From Isoetes taiwanensis (Eukaryota > Streptophyta > Lycopodiopsida > Isoetales > Isoetaceae), in assembly GCA_021234155.1 (NCBI GenBank), contig JAJEKV010000269.1:312001-376000 (forward strand): 64,000 nt of DNA. Reading direction: 5' to 3'. Shown one piece after another: positions 46,222-58,830 of the stretch. Under the pieces are notes generated by a model, which saw only the letters and a program-made list of their open reading frames with translations, did no database searches and was not told the origin of the DNA. The first letter of the stretch is position 1, and each line of letters starts with the position of its first letter. The translations under genes and the position numbers were made by a program.

Positions 46222-46940
46222 GTGGAGACTTTGGAGCGATTTAAGGCTATCCACGTTGCAGTCAGCTGGGATTATTGTGCAGGTGGAGAGCCTAGTAGTC
46301 GTTTGATTTCATCTACGGTGGAGAAAAAAACTTCGAAATTCCAGCATGTCCGTCCATGTGTAGCGTTGGAAGTTATGGCGCTGGAAGCAAAATGCGGAGG
46401 CTCAACTCCAGTTATGATCAAAGCGGTGGTCTTCCGGCATTGCATTCTAAGAGGTTACACAGGAAAGTCCCATTTTGTTGTTTTTTTTATTCGACCTTTT
46501 TAGGTATCAAAACCATCCGGTTTCTCTGGCCATGGCTCTGCTCTGGGAAGAACAGATACACGCGCGAAGCTGAAAGGCAACAAGATCTCTATGCTGGCTT
46601 ATACAAGCCATCACTGCAGGCCATGCAGAGCGAACAACCAGGTAACTTGATTAGTCTATAAATTGAGACCAGTTTAGATTAACATCTGATTATTCTAGGT
46701 GGTGGGAGACCAACTCGTTTGGTTTCTTCTGGATTGATGACCAAGAATAGCGCTGATACAAGGAGGTTCGTGAAGGGTTCTAGCCTCAGTGGTTCTCAGA
46801 GAACAACATATTATAGTTTTGGCACCAAGTTGGATCAGGATGATAAATCATCAGACGTTGAGGCAATTCAATGCAAAACACAGTCTATGGGAATCAGTGT
46901 TACTAGAAAGGTGGCAGCTGTCCAGACTGGGAAGTCCTAA
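46222..46940 (+). CDS. Possible 3' exons of an unrecognised gene
   Basis: The last exon, after TTATTCTAG at 46698, reads GGGRPTRLVSSGLMTKNSAD, GSSLSGSQRTTYYSFGTKLD and ends VAAVQTGKS with a stop at 46940. A preceding exon (about 46505-46641) ends in phase with AGLYKPSLQAMQSEQP|GT. A further upstream piece (GSYGAGSKMRRLNSSYDQSG) is less certain. Ser/Thr-rich composition with short introns of 49-57 bp looks like the disordered tail of a plant protein. No domain is visible and the upstream exons are not found, so it may be a fragment. Confidence 0.35.
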
Positions 46941-47769
46941 TGGAGACAAGATTCCTTTGTAGGGAAGTTCTGCATTTTCTTTACACATGTAAGTTAGGTC
47001 AAAATTCAAGGCAATGGAAATAATAAACAGCATCTTTTAATGCCATTTGATTCTTGTTGAGCGATGTCTCTTACTAATCTTAGACTTCTCTACTTGATTG
47101 TATGTGTAACAGCATCTATTGTGGAAAGGGTAGGTGCGCCACTAAAACTAGAGAAGCAACAGTGGAAAAGAGTATGCCAGGCAAGTTTTGTCTTCACAAT
47201 AGTAAAGACTCCCATTGATCTGTTCATCACTTCCGAGAATATGGATACAATTGGCCCCCCATAGTGCTAAATTTATTGTTTTTTTAGTAAATTCTCTTGG
47301 GATTTGTTGTATATCGCATGCCCGAATATAGAGAGCTAGCCTGCTACTTGAATTCTAGAGAGCTAGTCTGCTACTTGAATTTTTAAAGAGCTAGCCTGCC
47401 AATCAATTAATTTAAGCTCTGGGTCCTGCACACATAATATTTAGATTGTAAAATATTATCTCTCTGCAGTTAGGATATCTATGGGCAAAATAGTGCCAGC
47501 TATAGTTGCCACCTTCTACATCTGTTGTCTTACCTTTATACACTTCCAGCTTTGCTAGAAGATATCAGCTAAATCTACTGTCCAGTTCCATTGCCGGATC
47601 TACAAAAATATGGCAAATAAGTGGTGCTTCCTGATATATGTATTAATATATTGTCTGGTTCTTGAAATATGATTGTCTCTCTATCTCTAGATCACCATTG
47701 TTGCATTTAATCCACACTTCTGCTAATTTGGTAGATTCGTTTTTTCACAAGTTGTGTTAGCTTTTTGTA

Positions 47770-48145
47770 ACTTTAGTTTTGCCACTTGATGGGCCAAGGC
47801 AATTGCCTCTTCATGCAATCTGCATTGCAAATGTTTGTTGGGCTTCAACATCAGATACAAGGCACTAGAGAGAATGCGCTCCAATTTCAAGTGCCATCTC
47901 AAGTTGCAGGAATTGCGGACTCAGTAATGCAGATGTTTGTGAAAGCACAAAATCAGTAAGGTAATGTTAGTTTTGCCACTTCAAGAAGCATACTTGGCCC
48001 ACAAGATGGACCAACGCAATTGTCTCCAGAATTTGCCTCTTTCATGCAATCTGCATTGCAATGTTTGGTGGGTTTTTTGTCAGAGAGATTCATCAATGCA
48101 GTAGCACGGGTTGTTCAAGATGGCATACTCATCGCTAGAACTTGA
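47770..48145 (+). repeat. Duplicated exon-like segment
   Basis: Two adjacent stretches each begin near TTAGTTTTGCCACTT and encode related peptides: MGQGNCLFMQSALQMFVGLQ (ORF 47789-47959, 56 residues) and PEFASFMQSALQCLVGFLSE (to a stop at about 48145). The shared FMQSALQ core suggests duplication of a coding fragment of unknown origin. Confidence 0.5.
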
Positions 48146-48724
48146 GAAAGCTTCATGTTCGTATAGAACATGATTTCGAATAAGTTATGCCTTTTGAACT
48201 TCATACAATCCTTTTGAACATGGTTTCGAGTACATTAAGCTTTTGGATTTTGCCATGTTAGATGTCTCTTTCTTCTTTTTGCTAAAAGTTCATACAGTCC
48301 GGCACGACATTTGTGTCAACTTTGCATAACTTTGACATTTTAGTTGTAGCTTTTAGTTTGCTTTGCACAAATTTGACTTTGACTTCGTACCAAGCTTCCA
48401 GTCGACTTACTACTTAATGCTACTTGCAGATACCTTGCATTGGGGATATGTTGACGATGTCAGCCTTTCCCTTAACTCTGTTGGTGCAACCCTTTGCTCT
48501 TCCACACCTTGCAGATGATCCGATCAAGGTTATAACGATCACTTTCCATTTGTGGCACTGAGTATGTTCCTGGAGAGTTAACTCTACCTGCTATAATTTC
48601 AAGATGCTGGGAACTTGTGAATAGTGTACATTATGTCATTGTTACATGTAGTAGATTTTGGAGACAGTGGTCCTGTTTCGCTGCTTTATTTGCACATTGT
48701 GGTAAGATTGAGAAAGAAACTGCA

Positions 48725-49075
48725 TTTCAATGATATTTATGCTCGCTGTGTATCCTTGGAATTGCCGATTCTGCAAGGCACAAGATGGAGGTGTTTGGTT
48801 CTGTTTATTCTTTGCACATTATATTTTCATTATTTTGCATTTCAGGTGATATTTATGCTTTCATGGTGTATCCTTGGAGTTGCCGATTACGCAAGGCACA
48901 AGATGGAGGTGTTTGCATCTGTTTATTCTTTGCACATTATATTTTCATTAGCTGCATTTCAGTGATATCTATGCTCGCTGTGTATCTTTGGAGTTGCCGA
49001 TTTTGCAAGGCACAAGATGGAGGTGTTTGGTTCTGTTTATTGTTTGCACATTATATTTTCATTAGTGAGATCTTT
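48725..49075. repeat. Three tandem copies of a 116-bp repeat
   Basis: TGATATTTATGCT...GGCACAAGATGGAGGTGTTTG...TTATATTTTCATTA starts at 48731, 48847 and 48963, exactly 116 bp apart. No coding capacity is apparent. Confidence 0.92.
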
Positions 49076-49238
49076 AGTCGGAATGGCAGTGCATAGCGAT
49101 TTTCCAAAAAGTTGAAGCTCTATTTTGTATAATTGTGTAAAATGTGGTTTGCATTAGCCCCAATTTGCAATGCCATCTAGCCTGTTCTTTCCAACCTGCC
49201 AGTGACATGTATGTAGTGCATGAATGCTCGATGATAAC

Positions 49239-49350
49239 ATTAGATGTTGTAAACCTTCTTTTTGCATATTTTGGCACAATTGGTATGGATGGTAATGATG
49301 AGGCAATATTAGATGTTGTAAACCTTAATGTTTGCATATTTTGTCACAAT
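49239..49350. repeat. Two copies of a 69-bp repeat
   Basis: ATTAGATGTTGTAAACCTT followed by TTTGCATATTTTG starts at 49239 and 49308. Confidence 0.85.
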
Positions 49351-49501
49351 AGCTATAACAATAGTACACTTTTAGATGCCAGTGCAAAAAAATGTGAAGG
49401 TTGGCATTGTAAACACCGAAGTGGTGCAAGATGCAAGAAACATTATTAGAGGTGCATTTGTGGTTAGAGTATTTGCTGATAAAGATTCTAAGCACCGTTC
49501 T

Positions 49502-49597
49502 TTGGTTCCTACCTCTGTACTTACTAATGGGCATTGGTTCCTACCCCTGTACTCACTAATGGGCATTGGTTCCTACCCCTGTACTTACTAATGGGCA
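49502..49597. repeat. Three tandem copies of a 32-bp repeat
   Basis: TTGGTTCCTACCCCTGTACT starts at 49502, 49534 and 49566, each unit ending ACTAATGGGCA. Confidence 0.93.
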
Positions 49598-49599
49598 AC

Positions 49600-50478
49600 T
49601 GGTATTTCAAAGGGTCAAAACACATCCAACAAAGCTGTTGCTAGAGTAATCATAAAAATAGGGAATATAAAATCTGAAGGAACCATTTTGTCTTCGAAAT
49701 TGGTTCACACGAGTATGCCGGAAAGAGAGAGAGAATGGCTATGCCAGTTGAGAATGGCATAGGCACATACACAATGGGGCCTAGTCACCAACTCATTGGG
49801 AGGACAGTACTAGAAATGCTGAAGCTCTTGTTAAAGAACGACATGTCAAAAGATTTGTGGGTGATAGTGAGCCTGACAGGTTGAATAAATGAAGAAAGGC
49901 TGAAGCTTCAGAGAGGATCCCGAATGCTGGTGAAATTCATCTCTAAGAAAGGGATCGGCATGCAGACACTGTTGACAGGGCAAGGTCTGCTATACTGTTA
50001 AAAGGGAAAGGTTTGCTGATGTTGAGCGAGTTCGTTTCTTATGCTATATGAAAAATCTTAGTTTTAATGTGAGCATGTGCGACACCAAGAGCATGGCTAA
50101 AAAACATTTGTGATGCCTGAGCAGTTTAATGCTGTGAACATCATTAGCAACTTACAAAAATGCAGAAAAAGCAGAGCCTTCAATATGCAAGGTTTTATTC
50201 TTCATTTTAGAATCTATCAGCATTAACGTACAAGGGGAAAGAACATTATCAAAACCTGTAATTTCTTTAAGAAGTAATCAAACGTGCTTTTGACTAGTTT
50301 TTCTTTTTTAATAATTACTTGGAATAAATAATCTAGACATATATATAAGTCTACTATCTCATAGTAGGACAAAACATATCACTGAAATGCTATTTCGTTA
50401 GAGGAAAAGTTGAAAAGATAAAATCAATCAGTTTTTTTTCTTTTTTTTCTTTTTGCAGTTTCGAAGGTCAGGTGTAAG
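49600..50478. other. No recognisable gene
   Basis: Non-coding, AT-rich, with scattered short ORFs lacking any domain. Confidence 0.4.
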
Positions 50479-50700
50479 TCAATTGAACATATCAAACTCT
50501 ATGGGGATGGTCCATGTGAAGAGACAAAAGAATAAGGGTCCATATTAGAAGAAAGAAATGATGACTAAATTATTTTATTGATGTGTAACTTGATCTGTCA
50601 ATATTAAAGAAAGTCGTAATTACAACATTAACTTTAAAGTAATCAAATTGATGGAATACCAATTTCAGATGTAATAATATATGTAAACATCTAATATAAC
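50479..50700. repeat. Dispersed repeat, partner at 58632-58830
   Basis: Starts CAATTGAACATATCAAACTC, contains CTATGGGGATGGTCCATG and TAACTTGATCTGTCAATATT, and ends ATGTAATAATATATGTAAAC. It matches 58632-58830 on the same strand at roughly 85-90%; the second copy lacks about 25 bp. Confidence 0.85.
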
Positions 50701-53700
50701 ACTTTAGTGATCTCTTCTGGTATTTAAAAGATTTGTTCTTCTCTGATTCCTCTCCTATAGCAAGCTAGGTATTTTTTTTTATAAGACTTAAGTAAATATT
50801 TTTATTTGCTTGTTTTGTAAATATGTGTTTGACATCTCTTAGGCATACAACATTTTAGGAGAAGGGTGCATGGCATTGTGAAGCTTTGCCAAAATATAAG
50901 AGATGGGCATAAGTATACAATAAAATTAATTGACGTTACGACAGCCGATCATGACGAAACAAAAGACGAACATCTTCGATTAATGAAGTTTATTGAGAGA
51001 TTAGTATATCGCAAAACTCTAATTATATCACTCTCTTCATTTCTTGGTTTCAGATATTTTATCATCTTTATAGATTGCTAATACATGAAAAGGATCAATA
51101 ATAAATCTCTTATTTTTCCTTTGCCAAATTTCTTCTTACAGATGCTTCTACCTAGATAACCCTCATAATATGTTTCTATAAAAACATATAATGAATACAT
51201 TCAATGTAAAAACATTTTTCCATTGTCCACCCTAGTTTTAACAACTAGGCCGCAACCCAAAGCACCAGTCAACCATTTACCTTATTACTTCTAATATTTA
51301 TAATGACATATAAGGGGCTGAAAAAAGTACTTCCATTAAATATTTACCCTTTTTATGGCCATTATCAACAAATCTTTTTATAAAGTATCAACTATAAGAC
51401 AACATATTTTATGGGAACAATCTCACCAATATTATGCCAAATCACAACTGATCTGTACAATATCAGCACCATATTCCAATGTCTTCTTTTGCAACCAGAA
51501 AAAGATAAACTACAAGAGAAGTAGTTTCGGTTACCTGCACCCAAACAGACCAACATTAGCATTAGAATGGTAATGAGGAAAGGGATGACAGGTAAGCAAT
51601 GAAACTACTTGGCTTATTGCCCTTCACTTATAATTTATCCAAGATCTTATATTTATATTTTTACCAAACCTGTATTTCTGATTCCATAGCTGGTATAAAT
51701 GCCTATGTGCCATAAATATATCATAATCATTACTGAACAATAAGCTCCTACTTAACTATTAAAATACCATTTTTTCTTTGCAGCCGCCAATAGTCTGTAT
51801 TTACTGCCCTCCTATTATCAGGTTTCCAAGTCATAAATGTTTAATTTTTATATCTTTAATCAGTAAACTTTATCAATGGCCTTAACCAACCTTCCTTACA
51901 GAATATTTTATATAATATTTTATATTTCAGATATTTTATCATCTTTATATATTGCTAATACATGAAAAGGATCAATAATATATCTCTCATTTTTTTCCTT
52001 TGCCAAATTTCTTTTATCATAATTACTTACTAGTAGACTTTGTCATCATATTATGTAAAAAGTGAGATCTCTATTACAAAATTGTTAAAATTTGTTTTGT
52101 TAGTTTGATATGTATGTATCAAATATGCATTTTAAGGATATTATTTATAGATATTATTATGTTTGTATAAAGCATTTCTGAAATCTATAATATTAGTTCT
52201 TGTCTCATTGCCATTTTTAGTTTTTGAAAATAACATACAAGTCTATTATTTATCATTCATACATATTACATTTGTAAAACTCTAGAACTTTATTTTATAA
52301 ATTGATCATGTAATAAAACGTCATTTAACAAAAATTTGAAAATGATTGATTATCAATTTTTTAAAGTTATTATATTGAATTAAACTTTTTTTATTCTTTA
52401 AATGTCATTTTTTTGAAAACTAAAATACGGAGAATATTTAATGGCTTTTAAGTTATTGGTTCATATTTTATCTATTAACCATCATTCAAATAAATTGAGA
52501 TTATGTCAATTCCAAAATCATGTCAACCTATGGTTGTTCTCTACATGCTTTTATTTATTTTTACTTTTTTCTTGTGCTTGAAAAATTACATAAATATTGC
52601 ATTCTCTAATGTCTTTTGTATGGAACTTAAAATATGTAAAAAAAAAAAGAGCAAGTTTTCAAATTCATAAAATTGTAATCTTGGGGTATTTGAGACGAAA
52701 ATGATATATATTTGCCAAAGATATTACATTTTTGTTTGGGCAAGAGTAGCCCCGAAATTATGATTACATGATATAAATATCAATAAAACAATGATATTGT
52801 CCATGAAAACATTAAGGGATCACTCCCTGTTATTTCATATAAGAAACACGATTGGAATCCATGTCGGTAGTTCTGCCTAGCCTTGGATGCAATTCTGGCA
52901 TTTCACGCATTGTTATCCCGTAGCCGAATTTTGTCTAATTCTATCATTAAAAGATCAACCCTTTACTTCGTACATCATCAAATTATGGTTCTATTCAGAA
53001 GTCTTGTCTGCTTCTATGAACCCATAGAAAATAGGCACCTATAACTATGTCAGACATGGTTTTGAGTCATGTTGAGTTACCTATAATGGTCAACACCATG
53101 CTCCTTCCCAGCCTAGAGATGGCAATGGACCTATAGGAAAGTGGGTAAATAAAACCAATAAATGCAATGCCAAGTAAAATAACATAAAGGAAATAGTCTA
53201 TTATAGACACTTTGTCAATAATGTAGTAGCAATATTAGTTGACAATGGCACAAATCCTATATCACTTGGATGCATAACTACAAAATACAAAGCAACTAGA
53301 CTAGAAGAACTATAGCATGTAGACTCGAAGCCATACTGAAAACATTAAACAAATTAAACTTCAAACCTAATAAACTTAATATTGAATCACTCAAAGGAAG
53401 AAACGCCGGCAATTTAAAGTTCAAACTTAATAAACCAAATATTAAATCACTCAACTGAAGAAACACTAACTCCAGCGATGGCAGAAAACGAAATGATCAT
53501 TTCACAATCGACAAAGAGGTAGGTCTATGCAAGGACATTTGCCTATCATTTGTCTGTATGGCTGCCTATGTCTCCCTATTTTTCTGGATGCCAGAAGCCG
53601 CAAGTAGAGAGCCCTTATAGGAATTCATGGACCCTGCTTCTTGGAATACAAATTAGGAATCGACCATGCTCTTAGTACAAATCAGTTCAGGTGAAATCAT

Positions 53701-55190
53701 GCCGAGCGTGATTTTAGAATCCTTCAGACAGAGGTGCAATGTGATTTTGATTCCCTGAGCATCAGTCGAGCGTGATTTAGATTCCAATCACTCACAGGTG
53801 GAGATCATGCCAGGAATGATTTAAAACTCTCTCAATTTACAAGTCACGTGTAAATAATGTTAAATCACGCTTAATGATTTCCTCAGTAATGTCCAAATTA
53901 GTGTTGTGATGAAAATTAAGCCAGAAAAGAATAGCAGAGAAGGAATAGCAGACCACGTTCAGTCTAGGATTTCATGTTATGTTCTCTTTATTCTTGTTAA
54001 ATCTAGGGATATATTCAGAGATATCAAGTCTTCATCAAGCTTTAGGTTGCTGGCGCTGTGGTTTTAGATGTTATGGCAAAGTCAGGAAGCTATGGGAGAG
54101 GTGCATGTGTTTGAAATAATCAGGTTGAGCAGGCATAGGCAAGCAGATATAGGCATAGGCAAATGCATTTCATGGATCATTTTATGCATGAATAATTTCA
54201 AATCAATCAAGAATAATTAAGTGCAGAGTATTGATTCTCACCTCTTTATGATGCAAGGTGGCAATATTAGTATCCATTTTCAGCTAGCAACTTCTATAAC
54301 CATTCTGTGGCACATCTTGTGCTTATACAATATCATAACTGGGTCTCTGGATTTTCCGGTGGCTTAAATTCATGCAACCACACCAGCTAAAGCGATTTCA
54401 CGAAATGCTAACTTCTGGAATTGTTCTGCAGCACCGGAGCAGCAGGTCTCGAATCTTAGCAAAATGATCAGCTCCCTAGGATGTCGCAACTCACCAGAGT
54501 AAGCAAGCAATGTCGTCCCAGACAGCCTACCCTAATACGTCCAGGTGCCAAAGAATCATCTGATCCCTCAAAATAAAACATCTTATGCTTATACGTACGT
54601 GCGGTAGAGAATCATTCCGTCTGTTTTCGTAACTGTTAATTTGAATCTGTTTTTTTTCCGCTCAAGCACATTATTTCCCCCTTCATGCATAAGAAAAGCC
54701 CCTTTCTCAAAAAGACATTAGACGAGCCTGCCCTTTTCTTGCCCAGACGCAGGGTCCAAGATCAAATCTGTAGAAAAAAACGTCGTTCCGAAGTTCAAAA
54801 GTTCTACTTTGTAATCTTGGATATCGGAGGGGAAAGTAGATATAGAGAAATGCAAGGAAAAAAATCTATTCTATTCTATTCATTCAACAAAACCATAGGC
54901 ACCATTTTACAGCCAGGATGCAGTCTAGTACAGTGTAATCAGCATGTTTGATAATATCAAAATTCCTTTTGCATTTACGAGATGGTCTTTCAATGCCAAA
55001 GCTTCTTTTTCCATTATTGTTTTAGCTCTCTTTGCCGAGGTTGTTGTCAGAGTTTCCAGGTTCGACCTCTTCTCTATTCTTTGTAAATGGATTTTTTCTT
55101 CGCTTTGTGGATCCATTTTCTGTAACAATTATTCTGTATGTTATGAGTTTTGTGCATCTTCTAATCTATACATAATAAGAGAAATTTATG
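50701..55190. other. Long AT-rich intergenic stretch
   Basis: No gene supported. An 85-bp segment at 51050-51135 (TTTTATCATCTTTATAGATT, ACATGAAAAGGATCAATAAT) recurs at 51930-52012. A tandem duplication of about 65 bp lies at 53349-53470 (AATATTGAATCACTCAA). A (CTATT)n run at 54868-54885 resembles the tail of the LINE copies. Confidence 0.5.
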
Positions 55191-55212
55191 CTGGTTGCTT
55201 TTTTCTACTGCC

Positions 55213-55864
55213 TGATGCTTGCCAGTTCTGATCCTGAGCTTTTGCAACAATATCTTAATGGTCGTTTTTCTCAAAAGATATGGGACGCAGTTACTTTGGC
55301 CCAAGTGAAAACTGGTCATTATCATGCACACATAAATCCCACTTTGGCACCAGGGCCCCAAGCTTATTTGCTTGCTTCATTGTCCAGGAACAAGCTTGTA
55401 GCTATTGCATCAATTCGCACGGGGTCCCACAGGCTACGGATTGAGACAGGTAGATGGGAGCGGCCGCAATTGCCGCGAGAAGCGAGACTATGTGCCTGTT
55501 GCCAGTTACAGGTTATTGAAGATGAAAGCCATACTCTTCTAAGTTGCCCTGCTTTTGAGATAGTTCGGAATCATTTTTCGACCTTAGCATTCCATTCCAT
55601 GCTTCCACAACTTCTCAGCGCACCATCTGTGCATGACTTGGCATTATACATACTTGAGGTTCTAGATAAACGTCTGCAATTACTGAGCCCTCAGTAGTCA
55701 TTATCTAAGCTTGTCTAGTATCATCATTACTGCAAAGGTTTTTCCCTTGAAAACCTTTCGAGGCAGGGGTTTTCTAATCCTAGTAGTAATGATTGTACTA
55801 GCCCATTGTATGGGTCCCATGACCTATTGGTTTCCGTGGACGTTAAAAAAACTATTCTATTCTA
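55213..55864 (+). mobile_element. 5'-truncated LINE (copy B)
   Basis: Plus-strand copy of the end of the LINE at 41180-43387. It encodes about 160 residues in one frame, from DPELLQQYLNGRFSQKIWDA through IASIRTGSH and the zinc-binding CACC with EDESHTLLSCPAFEIV to a stop at 55697, then the shared 3' untranslated part and an (ATTCT)n tail. TTCTACTGCC occurs on both sides (55203-55212 and 55865-55874) and is a good candidate 10-bp target duplication. Copies A and B are almost identical where both are in frame, so the family was active recently. Confidence 0.88.
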
Positions 55865-55874
55865 TTCTACTGCC

Positions 55875-58631
55875 AACCAAGTTCCTCTTTTATCTTATTT
55901 TTTAATTTCAAACCGTAATCTGCTTGGGAAGCACTCTAACAATTTTTCATTTTTTTCTTTTGTGTTTGAGTTTTAGCCTGTAATATGGGCTTGTGAAGCC
56001 ACGCCAAGCGTGTTTCTATTTTGCAATCAAAGCCTCTATTTTTGTCTCATCATCTACTTTTGAAGGTCTCTATTATTTTACCTTTTATGTTCTAGTAAAT
56101 CCATCCTTTTTAGCTTCTTTTTTATGTGATTGAATGCATTCTAATGTAACCCACTTAGAAAGTAAACCCAAGTTTTTTAACTTATTATTCAGTTTTTTTG
56201 ACTTATTTCCAAAATTTTATATTACACCATTATTTTGGTAATATCCATTTTTTTTAAGGTTATTCGTGATATCGTGTTTATGCAGCATGCATAACGTTCT
56301 TGTCCTACAATATATCTATATAGTAGTCGTTTATTAGACCTCTTCGACCATGTTTTACATGACAGCATAATCAAGCGAGTCGTGCCATTTTCAAAATGTG
56401 AATCTTACATATCCTGCTTATTACAAGTCTCACTTTCATTATCAATTTAGGACTAATTCTCATTCCTTGGATATTGTAGTTTTGCTGGAAATGGCGTGGT
56501 GCTATTATGCGAGAAGTTGTATATTGGAATGAGTTTGTCTTTATGGAGAAAGGGCATTGATGAATCTAGGAAGCATGAAAGGTTTTGGCTAAAAGACGGA
56601 GGAGAAAGATTATAAGTTTTACAAAAGATAATAACTTTTGTCTTTTTTTTTTTCAATGAAATTGGAGCTTATTACATTTTAAGAAACTCAATAAGTGTAT
56701 TTCAAAAAGTGATTGAGCAAAAGTTCTCTCTTTGTAAAATATGATATTGTGCAATATTGTGAAATATTGTCTATTCTATAAGTAATATAATATTACATTT
56801 TTGTATTTTTGACATGAAATGTGTGAATTTGAGCATGCCATTAAAAACATGCAATATAAAATTTGTCCCAAAATCAAGACATAATCCCAATTTAATTGAA
56901 TGATGGTTTATTTTGTCAATGTTCAAAACTGAACCTTATCTTCTATAATACTAGAGCCAAAATAAAATGATAGCCTGTGCAGGATTTTGCCCGTTGACCT
57001 TGTTGTATTTCGCGACTTTCGTTGTAGGCCACTAGATGTAAAACTAGTTGGAAAGGGTCACGGGTTAAGGGAGCTGCTGATCCTGGCCAAGTCTTTTGTA
57101 TTTTCTCTGCAAGAATGCCATCTGGAGTTTGTTCTTTGTGAAGTTTCTTCAAGTAAAAATATCTCTGACATACAATAGAGAAGCAAGTCAATCAATCCAA
57201 GCATTGGATATTCTTTATTTTTCAGACGGGGTAGGGAAGAGGGAAAAAGCAGGGAAAGTTATTTTGGCAAAGTATCGAAACCGAGGGATTGCGCCCTCTT
57301 CATCTTTAGTGGCTGGAGTGACCAATACATTATAATGCATTCGTAAAAAATTTGTGTGACCTTTTTGTGAATAATCTCCTAATATAGAAGTTAGGGAAGC
57401 TGATCTAGCCATTGTCAAAATCGAGGCCTAGGGTCTTACTGTAGACAAAAATGAGTTGGACCATGTCCTTTACTTATGCTAGCTACAAATTCTACTGTAA
57501 TTGCAGAGTAAGGCAATGATCAAAAACTAGAAAAAGAAAAGTGATGTATTTTTGCTTTTGTGTTTAGGTTTTCTTGTGGACTTGATGTGCAGAGAAAGAA
57601 AAAAAAAACCTTCGATTGTCATTGATGTTAGGGTCTAGGTCAGGTTCTGGGTAGCCTGTAAGATAGCTCTTGGTGTGGACCCTTGGACCTAACAAACTAA
57701 TCATGCGTATAGAATGTCTTGTGTGATTTTGTAAAGCACTGAGAAACAGAGAATAGAAGAGAAAAGAAGAGACACATCAATGATAAAGTGAGAATTCCTT
57801 GATGATATGGAAGCCAAAACAATGAAAATCTCGCTGAACACAGAGATTTGAAACAAGAGAAATCTAAGTTTAAGCTTCTAAATCTAAACTTATGATACGT
57901 ATAGTACAATAGCCTTGGGCCCATAATAGCAAAATCGTTGGTATGTGAAGCGGCAACCGACTCCTGGATATCTGTTGAAGAAGCTGAGCGATCGGCTCAA
58001 TGCAGTTGGGCGATCTTTGAATAAGGTCACACCAAAAAGGCCGTGGCCTATCTAAGAAAAATGGACATGCCACAAGTCATAGCCAACCAAAGCTAAAACA
58101 GTCACGCATCTGAGGCCGTGACTCGTGAAGCATGAGATATGACACCACAAAGGCCGTGATGATCTGTAAGGAGGACTCACACCAAGAAGGCCGTGATATC
58201 CTCACGTTGAGTTGTCCCTTGGCCTTTCCCTATTTTTTGTTGAGTTTCTTGACTTTGAGAAGGCTCTTGATCGTGCTTGTCACGGGCTCCTACCAACGAA
58301 TAGTCATGTGGTCTTGATCACATGGCTACCAGTTGCAGGTAACCATATGCTTATCAAAACAAGGAGTTTTGACAATAGCAAGGTGATGTGGTAAAAAAAA
58401 TCTTATATGGAACTTCACAGTGCAGCAACATCAATGCAAAGAAAATTCCAAGTGTTGGTGATCAATAAGCAATATCCTGCTTCTGTAATGATTTTTTTCT
58501 TTCCCTTTTTAGTAATTAGGCGTGCTTGTAATAAAATATCAATTGTTGCCAAACGTTCATGCAGTTATATTGGACATGCTTTAAAGCATTTCATGAAACG
58601 TTAGATACCGAGTGTGTTCCATTTAAATACA
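55875..58631. other. No recognisable gene
   Basis: AT-rich. A slightly GC-richer segment at 56960-57330 has overlapping ORFs on both strands without a domain. At 58024-58200 the phrase ACACCAARAAGGCCGTG recurs three times within a CCGTGA-rich patch. Confidence 0.4.
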
Positions 58632-58830
58632 GAGCCAATTGAAAATGTCAAACTCTATGGGGATGGTCCATGCTAGAAGAGAGAAATGTTGACTAAATTA
58701 TTTTATTAATGTGTAACTTGATCTGTCAATATTGAATAAAGCCATAATTATAATATTAACTTTAAAGTTATCAAGTTGATACAATACCAATTTTAGATGT
58801 AATAATATATGTAGACATCTAATATTCTAG
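58632..58830. repeat. Dispersed repeat, partner at 50479-50700
   Basis: See partner. Same strand, with CTATGGGGATGGTCCATG and TGTAACTTGATCTGTCAATA conserved. Confidence 0.85.
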
